NCBI GenBank assembly: GCA_028711355.1
Contig: JAQTSL010000232.1
Coordinates: 1-5,899 of the forward strand
Origin: Rhodoferax sp.
GTDB taxonomy: Bacteria; Pseudomonadota; Gammaproteobacteria; Burkholderiales; Burkholderiaceae_C
Length of the DNA stretch: 5,899 nucleotides
Direction: 5' to 3'
A program made the translations under genes and the position numbers. The notes beneath the pieces are model-generated. The model ran no database searches. It was not told the DNA's origin and saw only the letters and a program-made list of their open reading frames with translations. Below, piece after piece: positions 1 to 4,832 of the stretch (the stretch's first letter is position 1; each line of letters starts with the position of its first letter).

Positions 1-92
1 ATCTCCAGATTCAGGTCACTCACCACCAGCGTGTTGCCATCGTAGGATTTTTGGACACCACAGAAGCGAACAAGGGGTTCAGGCACGGCCAT
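1..92 (-). CDS. ABC transporter ATP-binding protein, PotA-like, N-terminal 30 residues only
   Basis: This is the start of an ATPase subunit of an ABC importer; the rest lies beyond the window edge. The visible protein begins MAVPEPLVRFCGVQKSYDG and continues with VVSDLNLE. The pattern 'hxhxGVxKSYDGxxLVVxDLNLE' is the first beta-strand region of polyamine-type (PotA/YdcT) ATPases. Tyr17 sits where the A-loop aromatic residue stacks on the ATP adenine. The Walker A motif would follow within about 15 residues and is not in the window. The start at 92 is the only reasonable ATG; its ribosome-binding site is weak, with a GAAAGAG stretch further upstream than usual. It lies 80 bp downstream of gabT on the same strand, so the two may be cotranscribed. 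This suggests uptake of putrescine, spermidine or GABA-like amines feeding the GabT step. The substrate is inference. Confidence 0.75.
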   Translation of the reverse strand, partial: MAVPEPLVRFCGVQKSYDGNTLVVSDLNLE

Positions 93-120
93 TCTTTGCT
101 ACTCTTTCAAAAGCGTATTG

Positions 121-154
121 AGCTTGCTGGACAAGGGCTACAAGCTGTTTTTTT
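121..154. promoter_or_regulatory. Intergenic inverted repeat with T-tract; candidate operator site 1
   Basis: AGCTTG (121-126) and CAAGCT (141-146) form a 6-bp stem with a 14-base loop, followed on the plus strand by seven T residues (148-154). That resembles a plus-strand intrinsic terminator, but there is no plus-strand gene to end, and on the gabT strand the T-run precedes the hairpin. The same stretch contains half-sites CTTG (123-126), CAAG (132-135) and CAAG (141-144), each 5 bases apart. The CAAG-GGCTA-CAAG part resembles sites at 1648-1660 and 4827-4839. It lies between gabT and the ABC ATPase gene, about 30-40 bp upstream of the latter's start. I lean towards a regulator binding site, with a bidirectional attenuator as the alternative. 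Confidence 0.35.
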
Positions 155-172
155 ATGCAAAGATTGTGCCAG

Positions 173-1465
173 TCAGGCAATCACTGCCAAACTGGCTTCA
201 ATGATGTCCAGGCCCTCATCGACGATCGCGTCGCTGGCGGTCAGCGGCACCAGGATGCGCACCACGTTGCCGTAGGTGCCGCAGGTCAGCAGAATCAGGC
301 CGCGTTTCGTGGCTTCTGTCGCCAGCGCTTTGGCCAGCTCGGCACTGCGCTGGTGCGCGTCACCGTTCTTGCACAACTCGATCGCCACCATGGCACCCAA
401 ACCGCGCACGTCGCAGATGCGCTGGTCTTTGGCAGCCAGCGCTTTCAGGCGGGTTGTCATGTGGGCGCCCAGCGCGCGGCTACGTTCAAGCAGGTGTTCT
501 TTTTCAAACACGTCCAGTACCGCCAGTGCTGCTGCGCACGCGATCGGGCTACCGGCGTAGGTGCCACCCAGGCCGCCGGCGGCTGGTGCGTCCATGATCT
601 CGGCGCGGCCGACCACGCCAGAAATGGGGTAGCCGCCGGCCATTGACTTGGCCATGGTGATCAGGTCGGGTGCGACACCACTTTGCTCCATGGCGAACCA
701 GGTTCCGGTACGCCCGGCACCGGTTTGAATCTCGTCGGCGATCAGCACAATGCCGTGTTGGTCGCACAGCGCGCGCAGGCGCTGCAAAAAGTCAGCAGGT
801 GCCACATTAAAGCCGCCTTCACCTTGTACCGGTTCGACAATGATGGCGGCCACGTGGCTGGCTTCGATGTCGTTCTTGAAAATGCCCTCCACCGAGGCAA
901 TCGCATCGTCCACGCTCACACCGTGTGCCGCATTGGGAAACTGGGCATGAAAAATTTCGCCAGGAAAGGGGCCAAAGCCCAGTTTGTACGGTGCCACCTT
1001 GCCTGTCAGCCCGAGAGTGAGCAGTGTGCGGCCATGGTAGCCGCTGGTGAAGGCAATGACACCGGGACGTTTGGTGTAAGAGCGGGCGATCTTGACGGCA
1101 TTTTCAACGGCCTCTGCGCCGGTGCTCAAAAACAGCGTCTTCTTGGCGAAGTTGCCCGGTGCCAGCGCGTTGAAGCGTTCGGCCAGCTCCACGTAGGGCT
1201 CATAGGCCAGCACCTGGAAGCAGGTGTGGGTGTAGAGGTCGATCTGCTTCTTGACGGCTTCCTTGATCTCGGGGCGGCAGTGGCCGGTGTTGAGCACCGC
1301 AATGCCGCCGGCAAAGTCGATGTAACGCTTGCCTTCGACGTCCCATATTTCGGCGTTTTCGCCCCGGGCAATGAAGACTTCATGGCTCTGGCCAACACCA
1401 CGGGGAATCGCCGCTTTGCGGCGGGCCATGAGTGCGGCGTTGGTTTGTTGGGTTTTGGTCAGCAT
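173..1465 (-). CDS. gabT: 4-aminobutyrate aminotransferase (GABA transaminase)
   Basis: This is a cytoplasmic, PLP-dependent class III aminotransferase. It moves the amino group of 4-aminobutyrate to 2-oxoglutarate, giving succinate semialdehyde and glutamate, a step in GABA and putrescine catabolism. The 430 residues match the usual length (about 425). Visible hallmarks, numbered from the chosen start, are the PLP phosphate-binding STGAEA (114-119), aromatic SGYHGRT (141-147), E211 in IVEPVQGEGG, D244 in LIADEIQTGAGRTG (PLP ring N1), Schiff-base K273 in TMAKSMAGGYP, and GGTYAGSPIA (300-309). The start at 1465 is preceded at good spacing by AGGAG (minus strand of 1471-1475). A longer in-frame extension to 1558 has no such site and does not look like the family. 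The gene is intact and its codon use fits a moderately GC-rich chromosome. It is divergent from the GabR-like regulator at 4880, which probably controls it. Related omega-amino acid transaminases (5-aminovalerate) cannot be excluded. Confidence 0.93.
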   Translation of the reverse strand: MLTKTQQTNAALMARRKAAIPRGVGQSHEVFIARGENAEIWDVEGKRYIDFAGGIAVLNTGHCRPEIKEAVKKQIDLYTHTCFQVLAYEPYVELAERFNALAPGNFAKKTLFLSTGAEAVENAVKIARSYTKRPGVIAFTSGYHGRTLLTLGLTGKVAPYKLGFGPFPGEIFHAQFPNAAHGVSVDDAIASVEGIFKNDIEASHVAAIIVEPVQGEGGFNVAPADFLQRLRALCDQHGIVLIADEIQTGAGRTGTWFAMEQSGVAPDLITMAKSMAGGYPISGVVGRAEIMDAPAAGGLGGTYAGSPIACAAALAVLDVFEKEHLLERSRALGAHMTTRLKALAAKDQRICDVRGLGAMVAIELCKNGDAHQRSAELAKALATEATKRGLILLTCGTYGNVVRILVPLTASDAIVDEGLDIIEASLAVIA

Positions 1466-1470
1466 GATCA

Positions 1471-1475
1471 CTCCT
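1471..1475 (-). promoter_or_regulatory. Ribosome-binding site of gabT
   Basis: CTCCT on the plus strand is AGGAG on the minus strand, 5 bases before the ATG at 1465. It is the only strong Shine-Dalgarno sequence near this end of the gene. It decides the start against the 31-codon-longer frame that opens at 1558. Confidence 0.8.
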
Positions 1476-1528
1476 GGACAATCGCTTCGGTTGATAAAGT
1501 GGCGTGACTGTAGGGCGCTTGCCGACGC

Positions 1529-1546
1529 GCAACCATATACAGTTGC
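1529..1546. promoter_or_regulatory. Inverted repeat in the gabT upstream region, operator-like
   Basis: GCAAC (1529-1533) and GTTGC (1542-1546) flank an 8-base core with central TATA symmetry (CA-TATA-CA). Read in the direction of gabT, a GTGCAA direct repeat with a 4-base gap (within 1542-1557) runs into this palindrome. Mixed direct and inverted repeats of this kind are known at targets of MocR-type regulators. The TATATG in the core could double as a weak -10 element, but I see no convincing -35, which would fit an activator-dependent promoter. The position, 64-81 bp before the gabT start, suits promoter control. The function is inferred from symmetry and position only. Confidence 0.35.
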
Positions 1547-1561
1547 ACCTATTTGCACGAT

Positions 1562-1588
1562 GTACTGTGCAGCTTCGCTGCCCTGTAC
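1562..1588. repeat. Interrupted inverted repeat upstream of gabT
   Basis: GTAC (1562-1565) and GCAGC (1569-1573), then loop TTC, then GCTGC (1577-1581) and GTAC (1585-1588), form a near-symmetrical hairpin with a 3x3 internal bulge. It lies about 100-125 bp before gabT and has no T-run, so it is not a standard terminator. It could be an RNA structure in a long gabT leader or a further protein-binding site. Confidence 0.3.
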
Positions 1589-1647
1589 GGTGAAACCCTT
1601 AGGAGGACGCGTCTGGCTGACATGGCATCAACCCAGGACAAATCTGT

Positions 1648-1660
1648 TTTCAAGTAGCCC
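1648..1660. promoter_or_regulatory. Candidate operator site 2 (GGCTA core), upstream of gabT
   Basis: The minus strand reads TTGGGCTACTTG (plus CAAGTAGCCC at 1651-1660, followed by AAT). It shares GGGCTACTTG, 10 bases, with the site at 4827-4839. Half-sites ATTG and CTTG flank the GGCTA core. It is about 186 bp before the gabT start and close to the point where the accessory insert seems to begin. See the finding on the three sites. Confidence 0.35.
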
Positions 1661-1779
1661 AATCTGAGGCAGGCAAAGATGGCTTGATGAATGATGCGCG
1701 CCAAAGCACAAATTGTGTAAACTTGAATCATGAGCAACGTCATTCACCCCAATTTCAAGCGGTCCGCACCTTTTGCTGC

Positions 1780-1848
1780 GAACCGCCGGTGTAGGCGGTA
1801 GCGATAGGTGAATTCAAGCTTTTCCCCGCTTATTGAGTCAGATCATAG
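1780..1848 (-). repeat. Direct repeat copy A, IS91-type ori-end-like
   Basis: This 69-base stretch aligns without gaps to 2907-2975, and I count 53 identical positions. In the minus orientation it begins CTATGATCTGAC, contains AAAGCTTG and CCTATCG, and ends CGGTTC. Beyond the last base the two copies are unrelated. Copy B lies directly downstream of an IS91-type transposase remnant in the same orientation. That is where the ori end of such elements lies, and IS91-type elements insert next to GTTC or CTTG tetranucleotides. Copy A is therefore probably a second ori end whose transposase is missing. The repeat is seen directly; its identity as an ori end is inferred. Confidence 0.6.
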
Positions 1849-2093
1849 CGCGGCAACATTCCGAATCTGATGGTCCCGCAGCTGAGCAGGCACTATGGAT
1901 AGACTCTGCCAAAAGCAGCCAAACACGGCAATTTTGATTGCCAAAAAATGTGATCTTGAGCACAGGGGCGTTGCAATGACAGCTTGAGTTGCTGGGACTT
2001 GTGGGTGGTGGGATGACCACATGTCCGCAGCGTCAAGTGAAATCAGAGAAGAAACAGGCGGCTTTGCTCAGGCCCGTTTCAGGTGGCATGGCA
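1849..2093. other. Non-coding stretch between repeat copy A and the lipoprotein gene
   Basis: No reading frame here looks real. A perfect inverted repeat GGCAAT-TTTG-ATTGCC lies at 1927-1942, followed by AAAAAA on the plus strand. For minus-strand transcripts the U-run would come before the stem, so it is a poor terminator. Weak resemblance to the bases just beyond repeat copy B hints that a little more of an insertion-sequence end may survive to about 1870. Confidence 0.4.
2052..2079 (-). terminator. Possible weak terminator of the lipoprotein gene
   Basis: On the minus strand AAACGGGC pairs with GCCTGTTT (plus AAACAGGC at 2052-2059 and GCCCGTTT at 2072-2079), an 8-bp stem with one G-U pair and a 12-base loop. 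It is followed by a pyrimidine-rich CTTCTCT rather than a clean U-run. It begins 15 bases after the stop codon of the lipoprotein gene, the right place for a terminator, but it would be a weak one. Confidence 0.35.
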
Positions 2094-2762
2094 CTACTTT
2101 TTATGTATGTACTTTTCTTGACTGAAGCCACTTACGTCGAACTCGAAAACTGGAGCACCCTCCTGATAGACATTCGTAGAAATACGCACAATTTTTGCCT
2201 TGCGTAACTTCCCGATAAATCTTTCGTAGTTACGAATAAAAACAGTTTCAGAGCTATTGTCAGCAGGACCTATGCCAGAGAAGTTTTCAGGGTTTCCGTC
2301 ATCAAATCTGATCAAAACTTGGCAATCTTCATAGGAGAGACAGAGCAGTTGGCCATTTTCAATCGAAAAAATTACATTTTTGCCATATTTGGGGTCAGTC
2401 CTGAGCGTCAGATGTCCATTTTGCTCCCCGTCGTAAGGGGAATTGAAGCGGACAGTGTTTGAGCTAAGTACCGTTGCGGCAAAAACGGTTTTTCCAGTCA
2501 TTTTGTCCTCTCTGGCTTGATATATCCACTGATCTCCGCTCGGAGAGGGTGGCACAGGTACCGTCACCTGTGCTTGCGGTACCGCAGAACTAGCGCTTGC
2601 GGATTCGTTTATTGGGGTGCTGGAAATCTTTGCCCTCTCGGCTGCCAACTCTGATTCAAGTTGCGTGATTCTCTTTTTTGCATGATCAAGTTCAGTTTGC
2701 TGAGAGCAACCGCCACTGAATATTGTGGCTGCGAGTGTGAGAATGACAAAACTGTTTTTCAT
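2094..2762 (-). CDS. Putative lipoprotein of unknown function with coiled coil and C-terminal beta-rich domain
   Basis: I do not recognise this 222-residue protein with certainty. Residues 1-18 form a lipoprotein signal (MKN, hydrophobic run, SGG) with the lipid-acceptor Cys at position 19, so it is probably envelope-anchored. Residues 22-46 are charged and heptad-like (a short coiled coil), and 47-76 form a Ser/Ala/Pro/Val-rich linker. Residues 78-214 look like one folded domain starting WIYQAREDKMTGK, with SSNTVRFNSPYDGE, a Cys pair (C141, C147) that could form a disulfide, VLIRFDDG and a final FEFDVSGF. The strand pattern and final 'F(D/E)-GF' loosely recall VasI/TagO-like T6SS accessory proteins and similar phage or island proteins, but I would not assign that role. 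No strong ribosome-binding site precedes the ATG. Base composition is more AT-rich than gabT. The gene sits alone between the two 69-bp repeats, suggesting acquired cargo. Confidence 0.75.
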   Translation of the reverse strand: MKNSFVILTLAATIFSGGCSQQTELDHAKKRITQLESELAAERAKISSTPINESASASSAVPQAQVTVPVPPSPSGDQWIYQAREDKMTGKTVFAATVLSSNTVRFNSPYDGEQNGHLTLRTDPKYGKNVIFSIENGQLLCLSYEDCQVLIRFDDGNPENFSGIGPADNSSETVFIRNYERFIGKLRKAKIVRISTNVYQEGAPVFEFDVSGFSQEKYIHKK

Positions 2763-2809
2763 GTGTTTTTATCAATGAGCTGAGGGTAAGGATCCGACCT
2801 CGATATAGA

Positions 2810-2827
2810 GAGACACGCCCCTGTCTC
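2810..2827. repeat. Perfect inverted repeat upstream of the lipoprotein gene
   Basis: GAGACA (2810-2815), loop CGCCCC and TGTCTC (2822-2827) form a perfect 6-bp stem about 50 bp before the lipoprotein start. There is no T-run. It could be an operator or a structured end of a decayed element. The surrounding 2763-2906 holds no gene; it also carries CCTGCAG twice, about 20 bp apart. Confidence 0.35.
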
Positions 2828-2906
2828 CCGAGCGATCAGCGTTTCTCCGCCGCGTTGTGATGCCTGCAGAAACCATCAACACATCCTGCAGCGGATAAAC
2901 CATGTT

Positions 2907-2975
2907 GAACCGTCGTTGTAGGTGGTGGCGATAGGGGATTACAAGCTTTGGCGCAACTTTCGCGTCAGATCATAG
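2907..2975 (-). repeat. Direct repeat copy B, IS91-type ori-end-like, next to transposase remnant
   Basis: This is the partner of 1780-1848, the same length and orientation. It shares the 12 bases CTATGATCTGAC at one end, AAAGCTTG in the middle, CCTATCG, and CGGTTC at the other end, where similarity stops abruptly. It lies on the 3' side of the minus-strand IS91-like transposase remnant, as expected for an ori end of this rolling-circle family. The CTATGA at its inner edge may contain the old transposase stop codon. Confidence 0.6.
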
Positions 2976-3357
2976 CCGCAAGCAGACACCAATTCTGCGG
3001 CAACCCTCGGTGTGCCCGAGCAAGCAACAACCAAACGATGCTTGACTGTGTCTGTCAGTGCCGTTCAAACCCACACAAGGATTTACCGACACAGCACGCA
3101 ACCCTACCCCCGCCAACAATGCCGCCAGCGTACAAACCACTCGCTGATTCCAGATTAGTGATGGCACGAATACGCTCATTGCCAATGGCCGTGCGGTGCG
3201 TGTAACGGCTCAGGTACTCCAGCACATGGGCAAGATCGCCCAGAGTGAGGCATCTTGGCATACACCACCCAATCGTGTTTGTAGAGCTGCTTTTGCCGCT
3301 GACACCAATCAGGCTTGGCACCCTGCGGATCACGCTCAATCTGGTTGTGCTGGTGGG
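2976..3357 (-). pseudogene. IS91-family transposase remnant, C-terminal part, frameshifted and internally deleted
   Basis: On the minus strand, one frame (about 3354-3240) reads HQHNQIERDPQG, then KPDWCQRQKQLYKHDWVVYAKMP. The next stretch, in a shifted frame (about 3245-3130), reads LAHVLEYLSRYTHRTAIGNE followed by RIRAI. 'W(V)VYAK' followed by 'VL-YL-RYTHR-AI-N-R' is the conserved C-terminal block of IS91/IS801-type Y2 rolling-circle transposases. The frame break falls between KMP and the LAHVLEYL block. After RIRAI similarity is lost, and only about 155 bases remain before repeat copy B, far too few for the normal C-terminal region, so there is an internal deletion. The N-terminal half with the catalytic tyrosines is absent. 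At its upstream edge it abuts an IS66-type fragment on the other strand. It cannot encode an active enzyme. Confidence 0.8.
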
Positions 3358-3654
3358 CAGCATGCGCGTGTTGGCCGACCCACTACTGCCCTGACCAACA
3401 TCGCAGCCGAGCGCCAACTGCGCCACTGGGTTATTGCTCGACGCATCAGTTTCGGTACGCGCTCGCTAGTGGGTGCCAACAGCCTAGCCTTGTTGGTCAG
3501 CGTCATTGATACCTGCCGGGCGCGAAAAGCCAGCGCGACTGACTTGCCAGCCCGAGCTATCCATGCCGCCCGACTGGGTCTGCCAGCACCTGCTCTGCCG
3601 CCCATTCCAACTCAATTACTGGGCCGACATGGGGCGCTGGTGGATGTAAGATGA
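3356..3654 (+). pseudogene. IS66-family transposase remnant, C-terminal part, frameshifted
   Basis: The frame ending at 3654 reads TNIAAERQLRHWVIARRI, then SFGTRS, SVIDTCRARK and PAPALPPIP. The 'NN-AER-LR-WVI-RRIS-GTRS-G' block, an 'ASVIDTCR' helix and an 'APPLP'-like tail are typical of the C-terminal part of IS66-type (TnpC) transposases. Here DNNA is altered to TNIA. Just upstream, the plus-1 frame reads MRVLADPLLP and hits TGA at 3392-3394. Losing one base in the run after LLP would restore '...DPLLP-L-TN-AAER...', so there is a frameshift near 3392. Upstream of about 3355 the DNA belongs to the IS91 remnant on the opposite strand. At least the N-terminal and catalytic core regions are missing. 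Confidence 0.7.
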
Positions 3655-3675
3655 GCTTCTAAACGACTGCGTCAA

Positions 3676-4140
3676 ATGAACTCTTCAACAAAAATATCAA
3701 TCACAATCGCATGCTGCACAGGCGTGGCAGTGGCCCTGTTGCTTCCCCTGGAGAAATCAAGATCAATTTCATCCTCTTTTAAAAGGATGATCGGCGACGC
3801 TGCTGAGTTGTGCAAGGAGAATCAAAAGTTAAGCTTTGTCAACCCAGATTCTGTGTATGTAATTTCATCGGAAAAATCAGATAGCTTTGTGACTGTAAAG
3901 GTGTCTGCGGCTACCCGTGCTGGGGGTAGGGACACTATGGACCTACGGTGTCAATTTGATACAAATGGGCAAATTATTGATGGGGCTTTTGCTTCTGAGC
4001 GTCCCACAATGGCTGAGATCAACGACAAACTTGCGCATCAGCTTGAACGCATGACAAAAACCAATGGATGTATTAAAAGCGGCGTGAACCGAGAGGAGTG
4101 CAAGGCAAAGTACAGCATTCCGAGTGACTGGCCACAATAG
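3676..4140 (+). CDS. Small exported or membrane-anchored protein of unknown function
   Basis: I do not recognise this 154-residue protein. Residues 1-24 carry one Lys followed by a hydrophobic run (ISITIACCTGVAVALLLPL) that could be a signal peptide or a single N-terminal anchor; C13 and C14 lie inside it without a clear lipobox. The remainder is soluble and fairly polar, with four Cys (C46, C92, C132, C142) that could form two disulfides in the periplasm. There is a beta-like middle (VYVISSEKSDSFVTVKVSA) and a C-terminal CKAKYSIPSDWPQ. The ATG at 3676 is chosen because it gives the hydrophobic start and the frame is closed by TGA at 3652-3654. No clear Shine-Dalgarno precedes it. Codon use is AT-rich compared with gabT and the regulator, similar to the lipoprotein gene at 2094-2762. 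It starts 21 bases after the IS66 remnant ends, in the same frame, so the insertion may have supplied or removed its promoter. Confidence 0.65.
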   Translation: MNSSTKISITIACCTGVAVALLLPLEKSRSISSSFKRMIGDAAELCKENQKLSFVNPDSVYVISSEKSDSFVTVKVSAATRAGGRDTMDLRCQFDTNGQIIDGAFASERPTMAEINDKLAHQLERMTKTNGCIKSGVNREECKAKYSIPSDWPQ

Positions 4141-4254
4141 AAGTGTCGATCTTCATTTCAAGTGGTTGGCTGCAACTCGGTGAAATAGTATTGAAAAACT
4201 GCGCATTGGAGAAAGAGGGGGTGAATCGCACCGTTACTTGCACCCAGGATATGG
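4141..4254. other. Short non-coding gap after the exported-protein gene
   Basis: I see no convincing gene here. GAAG and CTTC around a 7-base loop followed by ATTT, directly after the stop codon at 4140, could make a very weak terminator. Nothing else stands out. Confidence 0.3.
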
Positions 4255-4485
4255 CTACAGCCGCCAGTTGTTGCCCTGCATGGGTTTGTCACGCACCGGC
4301 CAAGCCGGGCAAAGCAACTGGACGACTTCCATCAGGCTCAGCCACTCAGCAATGGGGTTCACTTCCGCGTTGCTGTTCACCGCAGTCTTGAAAGGCACGC
4401 CGGCTTCACGTGCCAGCACCTCATGTGACGCAACGCCTGGCAAGGCAGCTTCGGGCTGGTTTGCCGTGTCAAACGTGGAACTCAT
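4255..4485 (-). CDS. Small unrecognised protein, 76 residues, overlapping the upstream frame
   Basis: The frame starts MSSTFDTANQPEAALPG and ends PAWPVRDKPMQGNNWRL. The C-terminal half (residues 44-76) contains WLSLMEVVQLLCPAWPVRDK, an amphipathic helix followed by a Cys-Pro/Trp-Pro turn, and looks like a genuine domain. I cannot name the family. The frame is open back to 4515, but 4485 is preferred because its ATG lies inside the end of the upstream frame (17-base overlap), the layout of translationally coupled genes. Coding-like codon use and a sensible C-terminus argue it is or was a gene; it may now be a fragment without a promoter. Antitoxin- or accessory-type roles are possible but unsupported. 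Confidence 0.4.
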   Translation of the reverse strand: MSSTFDTANQPEAALPGVASHEVLAREAGVPFKTAVNSNAEVNPIAEWLSLMEVVQLLCPAWPVRDKPMQGNNWRL

Positions 4486-4720
4486 CGAGCAAATCCAGTT
4501 TATTGAACAAGGCAAAGTACTCGCGCAACTCGGCCATGTCCAGCGCTATCCGGCGGTCTTGAAATCTCTGAAGGGTGTCAGCAGTAAACAGAACTGTCCG
4601 GTTTGGTAGCAAGTAGATTGTCCCGCTTACTCTATGGTTTTGAATGCGATGGCTGTCAAACGGTCTGTGCCGGTAGGTGCATTTGCGCTCGGTTACGGCT
4701 TGACTGGGTGCGGTTGGCGG
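4469..4720 (-). pseudogene. Unrecognised open frame without an early ATG, probably a decayed gene
   Basis: The frame is open for 83 codons after TGA at 4721-4723. It reads in its second half GTIYLLPNRTVLFTADTLQR, then DMAELREYFALFNKLDLLDE and FHV-stop. The last part has strong helix-forming, coding-like character. The only ATG (4537) is 22 codons from the end, so a full protein would need a TTG or GTG start (for example near 4613) or has lost its N-terminus. It overlaps the next frame (4255-4485) by 17 bases, suggesting the two were once a coupled pair. I do not recognise the family. Confidence 0.35.
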
Positions 4721-4832
4721 TCAACAACTCATAAGCCATTTCATCTGCAAGAACCCGTCCAGCAAGCGCAGGATGCTCTCGTACTAAGAGCGATTTAAGC
4801 AACTTGTGAAAATCACTTTCTCTAGACAAGGG
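4656..4832 (-). pseudogene. Possible decayed coding fragment
   Basis: On the minus strand, after a TAG at 4833-4835, a 58-codon frame reads LLVREHPALAGRVLADEM, then AYELLTANRT. It ends at TGA 4656-4658. It has a coding-like helical pattern but no ATG at its head, and its upstream edge runs into the candidate operator in front of the regulator gene. It overlaps in a different frame with 4469-4720, so the two may be pieces of one gene broken by a frameshift near 4700. Low confidence; it may be chance. Confidence 0.2.
4775..4791. repeat. Inverted repeat, also identical to a conserved 23S rRNA string
   Basis: GCTCT (4775-4779) and AGAGC (4787-4791) flank CGTACTA. Read on the minus strand, 16 of these bases match the conserved region around the sarcin-ricin loop of 23S rRNA as I remember it (the CTTAGTACGAGAG string). 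Similarity does not continue on either side. It lies about 90-105 bp before the regulator start and could equally be a protein-binding palindrome. Confidence 0.3.

Noticed and set aside
121..154. Hairpin plus T-run as a true intrinsic terminator
   Set aside because: It would end plus-strand transcription, where there is no gene. In the gabT direction the T-run precedes the stem. Kept only as a regulatory candidate.
155..1507. Long plus-strand reading frames opposite gabT (for example 155-646 and 683-1507)
   Set aside because: They lie wholly antisense to a gene with complete GABA transaminase motifs and show no family pattern or signal. GC-rich codon structure produces such shadows.
1549..1743. 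Minus-strand 64-residue frame upstream of gabT
   Set aside because: It overlaps the control region, has no ribosome-binding site or recognisable pattern, and its sequence looks random.
1838..2020. Minus-strand 60-residue frame running into repeat copy A
   Set aside because: I tested whether it could be the C-terminus of a second IS91-type transposase. I found no recognisable block in any frame, so only the 69-bp end is claimed.
1989..2207. Plus-strand 72-residue frame over the 3' end of the lipoprotein gene
   Set aside because: It is antisense to the better-supported lipoprotein frame, with no motif and no start signal.
2948..3205. Plus-strand 85-residue frame across repeat copy B and the IS91 remnant
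   Set aside because: It is the shadow of the minus-strand transposase remnant; its translation shows no family features.
4143..4609. Plus-strand frames at 4143-4391 and 4238-4609
   Set aside because: The minus-strand frames here have more protein-like composition and a plausible overlap arrangement; the plus-strand translations look random.
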